Shown: positions 22,789 through 34,204, numbered from the stretch's first letter. The stretch is 64,000 nt of DNA from Timema cristinae (GCA_039000515.1 JBCFYV010011135.1:29167548-29231547); one strand, 5' to 3'. Notes: generated from the letters alone by a model not told the origin. Numbers and translations: made by a program.

Positions 22789-23865
22789 CTATCTTTGTTT
22801 AGAATGAATAAGAAGGTGTTTGTCTAAATTACACTTCATCTTGAAGCCCTTATCACAAACATCACACTTATAATTTCTTTGTTCTGAATGAATAAGATGG
22901 TGTTTGTATAAATAATCCTTCCCTTTAAAGCCCTTATCACAAATATCACACTTATACTTTATTTGTTCTGAATGAATAAGAAGGTGTCTGTTTAAAGTAT
23001 CTTTCCCCTTAAAGCCCTTATTACAAATATCGCACTTATACTTTCTTTGTTCTGAATGAATAAGAAGGTGTCTGTTTAAAGTATCCTTCACCTTGAAGTT
23101 CTTATCACAAACAGCACACTTATACTTCCTTTGTTCTGAATGAATAAGAAGGTGTCTGTTTAAAGTATCCTTCATCTTGTAGTCTTTATCACAAATATCA
23201 CACTTATACTTTCTTTGTTCTGAATGTATAAGAAGGTGTTTGTTTAAAGTATCCTTCACATTGAAGTCCTTATCACAAACATCACACTTATACTCTCTTT
23301 GTTTTGAATGAATAATAAGGTGTCTGTTTAAATTACCCTTCATCTTGAAGCTCTTATCACAAACATCACACTTATACTTTCTTTGTTCTGAATGAATAAG
23401 GTGGTGAATGATTAAATGATTCTTCATCTTGAAACTCTTATCACAAACATCACACTTATACTTTCTTTGTTCTGAATGAACTAGAAGGTGTTTGTTAAGA
23501 CTCCTCTTTCCTTTAAGATACTTATTGCAAACATTACATGTGTAATTACTATGTAGTGTATGGATCAGATTTTTATTGGTATTATTGTGCTTACTAGTAG
23601 AATCTTTAAAATCACACACCTTTTCAAACAAATTTAAATGTTTCTTATCAATTATATTTTGACAAGATCTTGCACTGTTTTCACCTAGTGAAGAATCATT
23701 CAGAAACATATTCTCTTTTTGACTCGTATGGTTGGGGAAAATTAAACTATAATTTCTTTTGTCTTCTTTGTTAGTTAAACATTTCTCAAAATTAGAATAT
23801 TTGCATGGTAATGAGACATCAGTATTTTGTGATGGTAAATCAGGAGTGGAAGGTGTTAATTCAGT
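22789..23865 (-). CDS. C2H2 zinc-finger terminal exon (9 fingers), type I
   Basis: The exon starts after a splice acceptor (TTTTCCTTACAG|ACTGAATT, first base 23865) and stays open for 359 codons to a stop at 22789. It is thus exactly in phase 0. About 90 residues of linker sequence (conserved CKYSNFEKC and LNDSSLGENSARS) precede nine C2H2 fingers of the form YKCDVCDKSFKxKxxLxxHLLIH. All nine keep both Cys and both His. Fingers are joined by SEQRK instead of the usual TGEKP. The protein ends HSKQR. It probably binds DNA in the nucleus. No 5' exon lies between here and the 10-finger exon at 29181. The exons at 32787-35554 are in matching phase, so it may be an alternative terminal exon of that gene. 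Confidence 0.85.
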   Translation of the reverse strand, partial: TELTPSTPDLPSQNTDVSLPCKYSNFEKCLTNKEDKRNYSLIFPNHTSQKENMFLNDSSLGENSARSCQNIIDKKHLNLFEKVCDFKDSTSKHNNTNKNLIHTLHSNYTCNVCNKYLKGKRSLNKHLLVHSEQRKYKCDVCDKSFKMKNHLIIHHLIHSEQRKYKCDVCDKSFKMKGNLNRHLIIHSKQREYKCDVCDKDFNVKDTLNKHLLIHSEQRKYKCDICDKDYKMKDTLNRHLLIHSEQRKYKCAVCDKNFKVKDTLNRHLLIHSEQRKYKCDICNKGFKGKDTLNRHLLIHSEQIKYKCDICDKGFKGKDYLYKHHLIHSEQRNYKCDVCDKGFKMKCNLDKHLLIHSKQR

Positions 23866-25143
23866 CTGTAAGGAAAATGGAAAAAGAAATTATACATTAG
23901 TCTAAATGTTTATCAAATAATAGCACATATATGGATTTTTAAGTCCTAGTAGTCCAATTAGGGGGTTACTAAATTAACATTATTGCCAGTCATCTAAAGT
24001 GAGAAAAAAACCTAACTAAATAAAGTTTAAAAAAAATCCCAATTAAAATAATCAATGAAATAAGGTAATTGCTCCTTGAAGTCACCATTATTTTTTAAGA
24101 ATATGAGTCTAAATCAAAGAACTTTCATTCTACAACAATATATCAATATTATGTCACAGAACATGAATTAGAAATGGTGATATCTACAAAGTCTAAAGGT
24201 AATTGAAGTTTTTTGAGATAAATGAAAAATATTTTATTGTTGCCCAAAATAAAGCCAGTGACTGATAGGTATACAAATTTTGAATACATAATAACTCTTA
24301 ATTGATTAAGTTTGAATATATAATAACTCTTAATTGTTTAAGTTCACACATTAAACAGCCAAGGAATGGTTGAAGACTTAAACAAAACCAACCAATATGG
24401 GAAAAGTGACATATATCAACTCACCTGTAAATGTAATCGTGTTTATATAGTGTTATCTGGACGGCAAATTTAAACCAGGTTTTCTGAACACTTCAAACAG
24501 TCCGGACATAAACTGATCCCAATAAACAAAAGTATGAAACTAACTTACAACACCCAAAAAGGCACAACTATGAACAAAGCTAAGAAATTCTTCATTCAAA
24601 TTTGTGGTTTTATAAGGATATAAGTATATAAGTCTAAATCAAAGAAATGTCACTCTACAACAGAGCTTTGTGCAACAATACTTTGTTCCATAACATCAAC
24701 TATAAATGGTGATATCTAAAAATTCTGAAGATAAATTTGAATTTTTTTGAGTTTAAAGAAATACAATTTATTTCTGCCCAGAATATAGCCAGTTCCTGAT
24801 AAATATGGAATTTTAAATGCATTTTAATAACTCTGGATGATATGCGTTTACATAACACAACACTGGAGTTGTCGAGATCAAACAAGATTTCAATGGTATT
24901 TAACTATGGACTATGGACAAAGAAAATGTTATTAAGAAAGAAAGATAATTTTCAGGACTTTAAGAAATCTTGTTTCAATCGTATTATGACTAATAAAGAA
25001 ATAATTTGGGAGAAGGAAAAAAAAATGTTCATAAAACATTTTTTATGACAAAACTTCTTAAAAATACTATTAAATGAATGAATTTTATTATAACACCAAT
25101 TTTAAATATTATACAAAGATAACGTGTTAAATTCATCTTTGCA

Positions 25144-25382
25144 TTGTCTTTCTACCCATTCAGTGTTAGCACATATTTAAATTAATAGTGTTGAGGATGA
25201 GAAGTTTATAATTCAGAAGAACTATAGCCATATTTGTGAATAGGAATAAAATGAAACTAGCCATTTAGGAAAAAACTACCTTCAGTACACCTGCCTGGGA
25301 TTCTAACCTCAATCTCTCTGTCATTGTCAGGCTTGTCTTACAGAAGAGGGACACCTTAAACTATGCAGCCACTGAGGCAGTT
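25144..25382 (-). mobile_element. SINE family S2, minus strand
   Basis: Tail motif GTCTTTCTACCCATTCAG, diverged body, and tRNA-like head (complement of GGGATTCTAACCTCAATCTC and GCAGCCACTGAGGCAG). A partner in the duplicated block lies at ~50165-50345, so the insertion predates that duplication. Confidence 0.7.
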
Positions 25383-25539
25383 AAACGATTATAAATGTAT
25401 ATATAAGATATTTTTGTTATTTTAAAATACATAATAGCTTGGTTTATTTTATTAATATAATTGAAACATATATGTTAAATCCACAACAAAATAGTACTCA
25501 GTAAAGTAATTTAACTTTCACTTTCAATTATTTGAGCCA

Positions 25540-25775
25540 TTTAACGTACACTTTCTAAACTGACAGATTATTAAGTCAGCCAATATCTTAGAACTTAGAA
25601 ACTAACTTAAATTTAGAGCTAACACAACACCCAGCCACCGAATATTAATGCCTCACTGTGAAAGGGGAAAACCCACATTTACAAATGATAATTCTTTCTG
25701 CCAAGCCAGGTATGGGACCCGGCACCCTTAGCAAGGTGTACAAACTGAATGAGGACCGAACTATGGTGTAGGACT
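25540..25775 (-). mobile_element. SINE family S4, minus strand
   Basis: Shares AACACAACACCCAGCC, TTAATGCCTCACTGTGAAAG and a tRNA-like end containing GGGACCCGGCACCCTTAGC with copies at ~30900-31125, 35735-35935 and 50925-51125, and in inverse orientation at ~31700-31865. Confidence 0.65.
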
Positions 25776-26781
25776 GGTTAAATGAAGTCTGTTCATGATA
25801 GGTTTTTACCAGGTTGACAGTTTAAAAATCATATGTTTAGTTTTTGGGTGGCCAACACTTGTTAAAGACCACTGTTTTGTTATTAATGTCAAGTCTTTTA
25901 ATCATATATTATATTTAAAATAACGTCAACTTAAGATTTCTCACACTATTTAATTATTTTTAGTAATTTCTTATTACCCAAACCAAAACCATATTTTAAA
26001 CATAATTAAAAATACTTCTTCGTTTTGTAATGTTATTGATAACATGTAATATAGTGCATACATTAATACCCTTTAATAGAGGCATTGTATTTACTTGGAA
26101 AAGAGAAAATACTTGTAATTCCTTCATAAATATAATAAATTATTTTATGATCATTTTATCGTACTTGGAAATAGCTAACTGAATAAAATGTGTTTATTTA
26201 CTAAGGGTGGATCATTGTAAAGAACTTGTTTCCATCATGTTCATTCACATAATTTAAATTCGTTGATCACCATCTTTAAGCTATAGTCGTTAAAACCTTT
26301 GGAGAAAGTGCTGTGAATAATCTTTTTTTAAGTGGAATATAACAATAAATGAGATTATTGTGCCAAACTTCAAATAAATATAAATAATATTGGCTTGAAT
26401 TATTATAGTTAACTATCACTATCATACATTAACAAATGTTTTAATTACAGTTATCCAAAGTGACAGATGTCAAAGGTTGGCATAGGAATACTTTAGGGAC
26501 TATTTCTATTAACTTTATGAGCTGTCATCCAATAAACTAAGGTTGTGAATGTACTATAATTAGAAGTGTGGTTTGATAAAGTGTGCATTTGTATAGACTC
26601 TTATTAGTTATCAACCTGATCTGAGTTTCAAGGTGTAATTTTTTTCAATTTACTCAAAATGTATTTAAGTCATAACACTACTATATTGCGCTTTTATAAT
26701 AGTTTTAAGCAATTTTTTTAATGTAAGGTGTTACTTTTTATTACCTTTATAAAATTATATTTTTATTTTGCTTGATGATTT

Positions 26782-28118
26782 CAGTGGTTCTCAAACTTTT
26801 TTTTTTTTTTGCGTACTACTAATGTGTATTACAGATCAGGCGCATACCCCTGAACTATTAAACATTTCACTAGGATAGAGCAATGTCTTGGAATAATAAA
26901 GCAGTAAAGATTACAACTGTTTTTGAACGTACCTATTATTTATTTATAAAAAAAAAGTTACAATATTCTTAAAGTCTAAAAATTCAGAAGGATGGTGCAT
27001 GCTTGAAACAAACTAGGACAGGTCGGGGTCAGTTGTACTTAATTTTAAGCGCAAATTTGGGCCAAGAATTAGTTTATTACGAAATTTATTTTTTTACTGT
27101 CAACACACAACCATTGTATAAAGACAATATATGCTTAGTTTGTTATTTGGAATCATTATTTAAACACAGCACCATCTATGATTGGCTGTCTGGTATCTTT
27201 ATTATTTTATTCAGTCATTAATTTGTCTTAATTACTATTGGTTGAAATGGCATTTTACGACTTTTCATTGTCGACAGGCTATTTTGTATTAAGTGAAAGC
27301 GTAACTATCGAGTATTTTTGTGATTGCATAGTTGCGAGTCCTAATAGAAGGTGTGTTGGTTGTAGACAAGACATTAGTGTTGCTATAAACAAATAAGTTC
27401 CTCTAATTGAGGGGTAAATGTTAGTATTTTTGTGTCTGCTTGCATACCACCTTGAGAAGCTGTGCGTGCCACTAGTGATGGGTCAAACCAACTCATTGAG
27501 GTGAGCTAGTTCATATAAGCTCGCTCACTCAAAAGAGTCGTTCATAAGAGTCATATCGTTCACCACGTGGCTCGCTCGCTTCCCCACCTTAAACTTGAAG
27601 AGCGAGCGCTAACTAGTTCTCACAATTCCCGTTCCGAGCGTGCAAATCTGTCCTTTTCCTTTCAACTTATGAACGAATTAAGTTTTATGTGTAATTTATC
27701 CGAATCCTATTGTGTTGGATTCTTTAATTCTATTACTTACTCGTATTACTTATAATAATTAACCTTAGTATATAATATTTAGTGTCCAATTCATATAATT
27801 ATGTCTAAGTAATGTTAAGAAAAATAGTTAGTTTAATATTGTAGGCAGTACTGCTATCTAGTAACGATAGTAAGCATTTATAGTTGATTTTTTCTTAGTA
27901 GGGAACGAAGAACGACAGAAGAGTCCAGACTGACAAACACTCCTGGCTCTTTCCAGAGCGGTTGAACGAGAGCGAAAAAGTCGTGAGTAATGGCGGCGTG
28001 AATGACTCGCTCGCGAAGCAAGAGTCATTCGTTCACAGCTCTCGTTCAAGAGTCGTTCAATTTGAATGACTCGCTCACGAACGACCCATCACTACGTGCC
28101 ACAGTTTAAGAACAGCTA
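26782..28118. mobile_element. hAT-like element (CAGTGGTTCTCAAAC ends), hosting a second hAT-like element
   Basis: The left end CAGTGGTTCTCAAACTTTTT and the right end (inverse of AGTTTAAGAACAGCTA, 28103-28118) are the imperfect inverted repeats of the widespread hAT group whose ends read CAGTGGTTCTCAAAC. An 8-bp duplication is not clear (GATGATTT left, AAATATAT right), so the copy is old. Its right end is preceded by CGTGCCAC, the target site used by the second element at 27473. Without that insertion it is ~707 bp. No transposase is recognisable, and the 72-codon frame at 27003-27221 looks accidental. Confidence 0.7.
27465..28102. mobile_element. hAT-like non-autonomous element A2 with 8-bp target duplication
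   Basis: The exact direct repeat CGTGCCAC lies at 27465-27472 and 28095-28102. The 622-bp element (27473-28094) starts TAGTGATGGGTC and ends GACCCATCACTA, a perfect 12-bp inverted repeat. The rest of the right terminal region (GAATGACTCGCTCACGAACG) matches the left end of copy A1. Relative to A1 it is inverted and lacks the Harbinger-like insertion. Both short open frames within it are accidental. Confidence 0.92.
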
Positions 28119-28640
28119 AAATATATTTAATACATCAAACAGATTGTTCATCAGTTAGTAAAATGTTGGATGACAATTACATAACATATAGAAAGTGTAT
28201 GCCATGTTATATTGTAAATGTATAGGTATTAAAACAAATTATATTTGAAGGTATATATTATTGGGTGTGAATAAATCAATAAAAAAACTTGACATAAAAG
28301 GTTTGTTAGATGTAACTAACTAAGCAAAAACAAAAACAATTTCCTTGCAATGAAAGAAAATATTAATCACAAAAAAAGATTATATCAAATAAATTTGTAT
28401 TGTCTATGCAAAAAGATTATATAAAATAAATTTGTGTTGTTTATGCAAGCTATTAATTCTTTTCCTGCTGGAAAATTTTAACCACATGTTTTTAACATGG
28501 TTTAACATGGATCTAACACCAAAATTTGTCATTGGGACCATAAAAACAACTTGATCACCTACAAGCGTTCACACCTGAGTTATTAATTATTGTTTTCACT
28601 GCACCTGTGGTTATCTAAACTTATTTTAAAATTGCTAAGC
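28119..28640. other. Unannotated, with a short tandem duplication
   Basis: AT-rich, no gene. About 28372-28449 holds two tandem copies of a ~49-bp unit with AAAAAGATTATAT and ATAAATTTGT(A/G)TTGT. Confidence 0.6.
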
Positions 28641-28644
28641 AGGT

Positions 28645-28795
28645 AGATTTAAGAGGAAATTCAACCTTATTTCCCTGGAGGGAGAAGTGAAAATTGTTTA
28701 GGAAGTATCCCACTTAAAGCCAAAACATGATTTGAACCTCAACCTCTCCGTCACTGAAAACCTAAACGAGTGTGATATAAATACGTGTACCAACT
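28645..28795 (-). mobile_element. SINE S2 fragment, minus strand
   Basis: Decayed body (GGAGGGAGAAGTGAAAA) and B-box-like GATTTGAACCTCAACCTC are visible on the plus strand. Both ends are unclear. Confidence 0.5.
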
Positions 28796-29180
28796 GATAT
28801 TTGTTTGAATTGGTAAAAATTGCTTCTATAATTACTATAAAGATTTGAATAAAATGTCACTAAAATGAATAATCCAGCCAACAGATATTTTGTATGTTAG
28901 TGTATCAGCACCATTCTACTAAATATTGGACTGCTACAGGCAATTAGGTCTGGGTTGTATAACCAAACTAACAAAAGCTGCTTTTATCATTTCAACCACT
29001 TACATTTCAATTAATTTGGATTTTGCACTTTAATGGTCATTCTAAACATAAATTAAGTAAATATAAAGCTATAGATTCAAACAGGCCCTGTCACCACACC
29101 CAAGATACACCATGACCCCAAATAGGGTTGGACACTACTGTATTTGAGTTGACTATTGTTCATCCCAACCATCACACTTG

Positions 29181-30260
29181 TTAAGTCCTTTGTCCGGAAT
29201 GATCTAAAATGTGCTTAGTAAAATTACACTTATGATTGAAAGTCTGGTTACAAACCTCACAAATATATTGTCTGTGTCCTGAGTGTGTAAATATATGTTC
29301 GGTAAGATTCCTCTTATCATTAAAACCCTTATCACACACATCACACTTATATTTTCTCTCTTCTGAATGAACAAGAAGGTGCCTTTTGAAATTTCTCATC
29401 AATATGAAATCCTTTTCGCAAATATCACACTTGTATTTTCTCTGTCCTAAGTGAATCAAAATGTGATTGGTAAGAGTAGACTTATCATTAAAGACCTTAT
29501 CACACACATCACACTTAAATGGTCTTATTTCAGAATCAACAAGAAGGTTTCTTTTAAAACTACCCCTTACTAAGTCCTTATCCCACACATCACATTTATA
29601 CCTTTTCTGTCCAGAATGAAGTAGCAGGTGTCTGTCAAAATTCCACTTTCTTTTGATGAAATTATAACACACACCACACTTGTACATTTTCTGTCCAGAA
29701 TGAATTAGCTGGTGTCTGTTAAAATTCCCTTTTCCTTTGAGGACAGCATCACAAATATCACACTTGTATTTTCTTTGACCATAATGAAATTGTCTGTGCC
29801 TGTTAAAGTTCTTATTATCCTTGAATACCTCATCACACACATCACACTTGTATTTTATCCGTTCATAATGCGAAAGAAGATGTCTGTTAAAATGCCTCTT
29901 AAGCTTGAAACCTGTATCACAAATAGCACACTTGTATTTACACTGTCCATAGTGAGTAAGAAGGTGTCTGTTTAGATACGACTTATCCTTAAAGCTCTTA
30001 TCACATGCATCACACTTGTATAGTCTCTGTCCTGAATGAATAAAAAATTGTGCAGTTCCGTCTTGTCGACATTCTGTATTATTTCCTTCAAGTGCGCGTT
30101 CATTGAGAAAAACATGTTTTTTAAAACTTTCATTGTTAGTTTCATTAAAATCTTTGTTCCTTTTTGAAATCACACATTTCTCAAAATTCAAATAACCCAA
30201 TGTAGATGCAGCATCATTTGCTTGGTATGATAAATCATTATTGGTATGTGTTGGTTCATT
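29181..30260 (-). CDS. C2H2 zinc-finger gene, terminal exon (10 fingers), type II
   Basis: A splice acceptor (CAATCTATTTACAG|AATGAACC) puts the first base at 30260. The exon then reads 360 codons to a stop at 29181. About 64 residues precede the fingers and keep the motif GYLNFEKC shared with type I exons (SNFEKC). Ten finger units follow. Nine are canonical C2H2. The sixth (YKCDVWDKDLVRGSFKRNLL) has lost its second Cys and its His ligands and cannot bind zinc normally. The linkers vary (SGQRK, YGQRK, SEERK) and are less uniform than the SEQRK of type I exons. Spliced to the three upstream phase-0 exons it gives a 476-residue protein, probably a nuclear DNA-binding regulator. The N-terminus has no KRAB, BTB or ZAD domain that I recognise. 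Confidence 0.9.
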   Translation of the reverse strand, partial: NEPTHTNNDLSYQANDAASTLGYLNFEKCVISKRNKDFNETNNESFKKHVFLNERALEGNNTECRQDGTAQFFIHSGQRLYKCDACDKSFKDKSYLNRHLLTHYGQCKYKCAICDTGFKLKRHFNRHLLSHYERIKYKCDVCDEVFKDNKNFNRHRQFHYGQRKYKCDICDAVLKGKGNFNRHQLIHSGQKMYKCGVCYNFIKRKWNFDRHLLLHSGQKRYKCDVWDKDLVRGSFKRNLLVDSEIRPFKCDVCDKVFNDKSTLTNHILIHLGQRKYKCDICEKDFILMRNFKRHLLVHSEERKYKCDVCDKGFNDKRNLTEHIFTHSGHRQYICEVCNQTFNHKCNFTKHILDHSGQRT

Positions 30261-30889
30261 CTGTAAATAGATTGTAAAAATAAAGTAAACTTTAGTCCAA
30301 ATATTTATTAAATAATGTCACAATGATATCTATTCCCCATAATTTAGATTTAGATTTTATTACTCATAATGGGAGCTAACCACTCACTTTAGAGACAACC
30401 CAAGTTCATTTTCATTATCAGTTATCTCATATTTGGAGAGAGATAGTCAAAATGTTGCAAAGTGTTACAATATTGAAAATATAATTTATTTTTCCAAATT
30501 AAATTTACCATGAAATAATGCTTTGTCACCTGATGCCATACATGTAGCGTTCATAAGGATATAAGTTTAAATCTAAAAAATATTGACTCTGTTACATCAA
30601 TTGTTGTTTCCAGCTGTACCGAGTTCCTCTCCATTGCAAGTATTGTCTAGCATTTCTAAGATAGTCTAAAGGCATTATAGTTATTACCGCTAACCTTTAC
30701 AAAATACATTGAAACTAAATATAAACAAAAGGACAAAACGCCCCCATTATAGTTTTGCCATGTACTGAGAAAGTAAAACAAAAACAATTTGTAGTTCAAT
30801 CTTTACCAGACAGGCTTCGCTACTCGCCACTACCAGAAGATTCAAGATCGATTGAACATACGGCCAGTCTACATTTGTGACAATCAGTA

Positions 30890-31125
30890 CACAGCCTGTG
30901 GTCAGTTTTTTATTGAAGCCATATATTTACCACTACTGGCTGGTAAGGCCTGGTGTAGCTTCATATGTCTTATAATACAACTTAAGACTAGGACAGGCAC
31001 AACATCCAGCCCCCAGCCATTAATTCATCACTATCTCAGGGTTAACCCCTATTTAAACAATGATACATATTTTTTTGGCCATGCCGGTAATCATACCTCG
31101 AACCCTTAGCTCAGTAGAAAAACAC
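30890..31125 (-). mobile_element. SINE family S4, minus strand
   Basis: Shares ACAACATCCAGCCCCCAGCC and TTAATTCATCACTATCTCAG with other S4 copies. The tRNA-like head includes the complement of CCTCGAACCCTTAGCTCAGT. A plus frame at 30852-31109 is a shadow of it. Confidence 0.7.
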
Positions 31126-31699
31126 TTGATGGCATGAATTAAGTTGTTGGATTGAGAAATAAGCAAACACACAGATTTTGTTTTCACGCGTGTGTGCTGT
31201 AACTGCAGGTAGTCTTCAAGGTTTGAATTGAGTTAAAAACTAAAATATTGTAACCAGAAGTTGATTCAGATAATATATTATAAAGTGGAGATTTGGGTTC
31301 AAGTAGAGAAACTAATTTATATTATATAGTGCAGGGGTTACAAAACTTATTTCATTAGTAGTCATAATAGCATTAATATAAGAGGTCTTATAAATTCCAA
31401 ATGCACTTTTCTTTCTTCGGGACATTTAGTTTTAACCAAAGATAAGTAATGGTGAACACTTGTTTGGTTTCAAAAACTTCAGGGTTGTTTGATGTGAAAC
31501 AAAACATTAGGAGTTGATATGTATTCAATGTTTGTATGTATGTTTATCAGCGACTTGGATTCTAACATAGTCATCAAAAAATAATTGTTATACAGTCATC
31601 AGAAAAACTATTTAATTTAATTTTAGACTATGTAGTATCACCATTTCATTTTGATGTTCTGGAACATAATATTATATCTTTAGAGTCAATATTACAACT

Positions 31700-31865
31700 C
31701 AACTTCGTCAGTAGGTGAGATGTCTGTTTAATGAGCTAATGGTTCCGAGATTGGGCGAAAAATGTATTATGGGTGAAATGTGGATTTACCCCTTCACATT
31801 TATAAATTAACGGCTGGGGACTGGATGTTGTACCTGTCCTAATATTAAGTTGGATTGTAAGACAT
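31700..31865 (+). mobile_element. SINE family S4 fragment, plus strand
   Basis: It has TTTAATGAGCTAATGGTTCC as tRNA-like head, then GATTTACCCCTTCACATTTA and GGCTGGGGACTGGATGTTGT, the inverse of the S4 body. A truncated equivalent lies at ~62605-62700. Confidence 0.6.
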
Positions 31866-32191
31866 ATGAAGCTATGACAGGCCTACTTAGACTGTAGTGG
31901 AAAATATATGGCTTGAGTAAAAATGTACTCGGACCACAACCTGGAAACATTGATAGATGTAAAGTAAAGAATTTTTTAGAGTTATAATTGTTTAGTAGAT
32001 CATATTTGTTGGTAAGTATTTTTTTAAGTGAACAAAAATTGTAATCTAAAATTTCAGTCATCTTAAGCACCATTGGAAAACACGTTTCTTGGAATTCTAA
32101 GGAAATATAAATAAATCCAAATACTAGTAATTGCTTTGATGTAATTATTCAAACAAAAAATTTTAAGCCTCGCTTTTATATTATTCTTTTT

Positions 32192-32443
32192 AGCACCGCA
32201 TCTTACTACCTGTTCGGGTTATAATAATTACATATTAATATATATTAAAGCTAATGGATTAGCAATTGGGAAGGTGGTGAATTTAAAGGAAGTGAACGCG
32301 CATTTACATGGAGGGAGTGAAAAGCCATTTAGGAAAAACCAATCCCAGTTCACACGAACAAGATTTAAACCTTGATCTCCCCATCCTTGGCCGTCCAGCT
32401 CAACACGAAACTAGTACGCTAGACAACTATGCCACCGAGGCGG
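32192..32443 (-). mobile_element. SINE family S2, minus strand
   Basis: Tail AGCACCGCATCTTACTACCT, body AAGTGAACGCGCATTTACAT, then tRNA-like head (complement of CGCTAGACAACTATGCCACC). The equivalent copy at 63041-63291 shares the same position relative to exon 3, so it predates the duplication. Confidence 0.88.
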
Positions 32444-32477
32444 GTTTGCTATGTACTAATTAAGCTAATTAAATATA

Positions 32478-32645
32478 GATGAGGAATGTTGATTTTGGAG
32501 GAATTATACCCACAGTTTCTGGCCGGGAATGGAAAATAGTTTAAGTAAAACCACTCTCAGTACATGCAATTAGTATTCGAAAAACATAATCTTCATTGTC
32601 AGCAGCTCAATTTGTTGTGAGAGCGACTCCTTATAACAAGACTAC
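32478..32645 (-). mobile_element. Second S2-like SINE fragment
   Basis: Head-less fragment with ATGAGGAATGTTGATTTTGG and GAAAATAGTTTAAGTAAAAC. The paralogue is at 63330-63500. Confidence 0.55.
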
Positions 32646-32786
32646 CAAAGAAAGTGATAATTAAGAGGTTTATAAATTCGTTTTCAATCCATTATTACAT
32701 TTAGATCAGTTCTGAGGAAAGCAATGATAATGGGGGAATAAACACAACTAGAATTTAGCCACGATAAAAATATTTACTTCACCTAC

Positions 32787-32978
32787 CTTAATTTCTTCTT
32801 TGATAGGTGGAAAACTGGTGGATGAGGATAGTTGAAGTTCATTATTTTGTTTCTTCTCATTGATACAATCTTTTGAACCTTCTTCTTTGATGGGTAGAAA
32901 ATTGATGGTGGTAAGATCATTATTTTGTAGTTTCTTGTTAATGCATACCTTTGAGTCTTCAGGTGGGTTGTCATCAAT
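32787..32978 (-). CDS. Zinc-finger gene, exon 3
   Basis: It is bounded by acceptor CATTATACAG|ATTGATGAC (first base 32978) and donor GAAATTAAG|GTAGGTGAAG (last base 32787). The 192-bp exon reads 64 codons in phase 0 with no stop, starting IDDNPPEDSKVC and ending FPPIKEEIK. It is acidic and low-complexity, with two PIKEE motifs that fit the sumoylation consensus (hydrophobic-K-x-E). The tempting frame starting with Met-Met-Thr-Thr is a shifted reading of the same exon. A frameshifted copy lies at 63605-63796. Confidence 0.88.
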
Positions 32979-34144
32979 CTGTATAATGAAATATTATGTT
33001 AATGTCTAGAAGTTCTGTGAACAGTAGAACTTACTCCATGTTATTTTTTGATACTACAGTCTTACTAGTTATTCTGTGAACAGTAGACCTCTCTCTATGT
33101 TATTATACATTATTTTATCTCTCAATGTCTATTTTTTACAATCAAATAAAATAAAAAAAAAAAAGGGAAAAAACCGCTCCTTGGTTAAATTTAAGTACAG
33201 ACGGATGAAATGAAAATATAGAAATTATCACACATTCACCATTTCAAACAAAAATCCACAAAAAAATAATATTTGAGTATATATTTCTTTTGAGAAGAGC
33301 TTAAAGTAAAATGCCTTTTAGGTAGAACTTTCATTTCTATAAAATAAGCTGGAAGGTTTAAAAATATAAATTTTAATTTTAATTCAAAGATACAAAAAGC
33401 AATTTCTAGGAAAGAAATTATATTTTTCTTGATGACATTAACCAGTATCAGAACAATGATAAAAAGAAACACTGCCAACATGAATTGGAAAATTTAAATG
33501 TGGGTATCCACCCCATGTGAAAACTACCTAATGTAAGCATCTGGGTCCTTCATATGACTATACCGTACCGTATTAGCCCGAATATATTGAGAGCGGTTTT
33601 CCCTAAAAATATTCTTCCAAATTTTACTTGTGTTATGTGCACAGCAAACATTTCTCACTGAAAAAATCTGTCAGATTCCTACAAAAGTCTATTTGGTAGA
33701 ATACCCTAACAGTAATGGCCGGCCAGCAGGAATTATCACACTTGCGTGAGGCTAATGCTAAACCTGAAGTAAAAATGGAGAGAGAAAATTTCTACCCTTC
33801 AGTGTAATTATGATGGTAATTCAGCAGGTCAGTGTTTATTGTTGGAAGAATCTTTGTCGTATTTCTGAAATAATTTTTAAAGAGTAGCCGTGCATCAAGA
33901 CAAGCCCTCAAGAGGACCTAATTAAACTATATTTGATTTGTTAGATTTTTACCTCGTGGTATAATGGAGGCTTTTTATATTTCAAAAAATGTGTGTGTAT
34001 TTCACTTTCAAACTTTTAGGGTCATATTATGTGTGAGACTGTATTACTACATTCAAGCTAATAAAGTATATAAAACCTTTCCCAACCTGTTCCATTAAAT
34101 AAAAATCACACATGTGCATGCATTTAACATTTACAAATACTTAC
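32979..34144 (-). other. Intron 2 of the zinc-finger gene
   Basis: Bounded by the donor CCAT|GTAAGTATTTG at 34145 and the acceptor at 32979. Near 33005-33110 it holds about 1.6 copies of the GTGAACAGTAGA minisatellite that is expanded at 63823-64000. A pure A-run lies at 33151-33162. Confidence 0.8.
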
Positions 34145-34204
34145 ATGGATTTCCTCTTCGCCAGTAAAACTTGGCTCCAACTTTATTTGATGATCATTAT
34201 CAAT
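34145..34204 (-). CDS. Zinc-finger gene, exon 2
   Basis: Acceptor GTTCATTAG|ATTGATAATG (first base 34204) and donor GAAATCCAT|GTAAGTATT (last base 34145) define a 60-bp, 20-codon, phase-0 exon. It encodes IDNDHQIKLEPSFTGEEEIH. IKLE is a third sumoylation-consensus motif. The exon is too short to be found as an open frame. It is supported by the good splice sites and the matching phase of its neighbours. Confidence 0.78.

Larger units (their letters stand above)
23866..26781. other. Presumed intron, duplicated at 49389-51885
   Basis: Non-coding. Up to ~26617 it is collinear with the DNA upstream of the finger exon at 47720-49388 (for example GATGAGAAGTTTATAATTC at 25197 and at 50186, and GGGACTATTTCTA near 26500 and 51760). 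Inside it, a ~270-bp unit is present twice (about 24070-24350 and 24590-24850), marked by AAATGGTGATATCTA. Related units occur near 30560, 49620 and 61390. Confidence 0.7.
30261..32786 (-). other. Intron 3 of the zinc-finger gene
   Basis: It is bounded by donor AAATTAAG|GTAGGTGAAG at 32787 and acceptor at 30261 on the minus strand. It contains several SINEs. Parts of it (31630-32786) recur at 62490-63600. Confidence 0.85.

Noticed and set aside
29712..29975. 87-residue plus-strand frame
   Set aside because: It is antisense to the fingers of the 10-finger exon.
31325..31520. A further hAT-like end (GCAGGGGTTACAAAACTTAT)
   Set aside because: It resembles a hAT terminal repeat, but I could not find the opposite end or an 8-bp duplication.
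32783..32977. 64-residue frame starting Met-Met-Thr-Thr
   Set aside because: It is the wrong frame of exon 3. The phase-0 frame is open, fits both neighbours and carries the PIKEE motifs.
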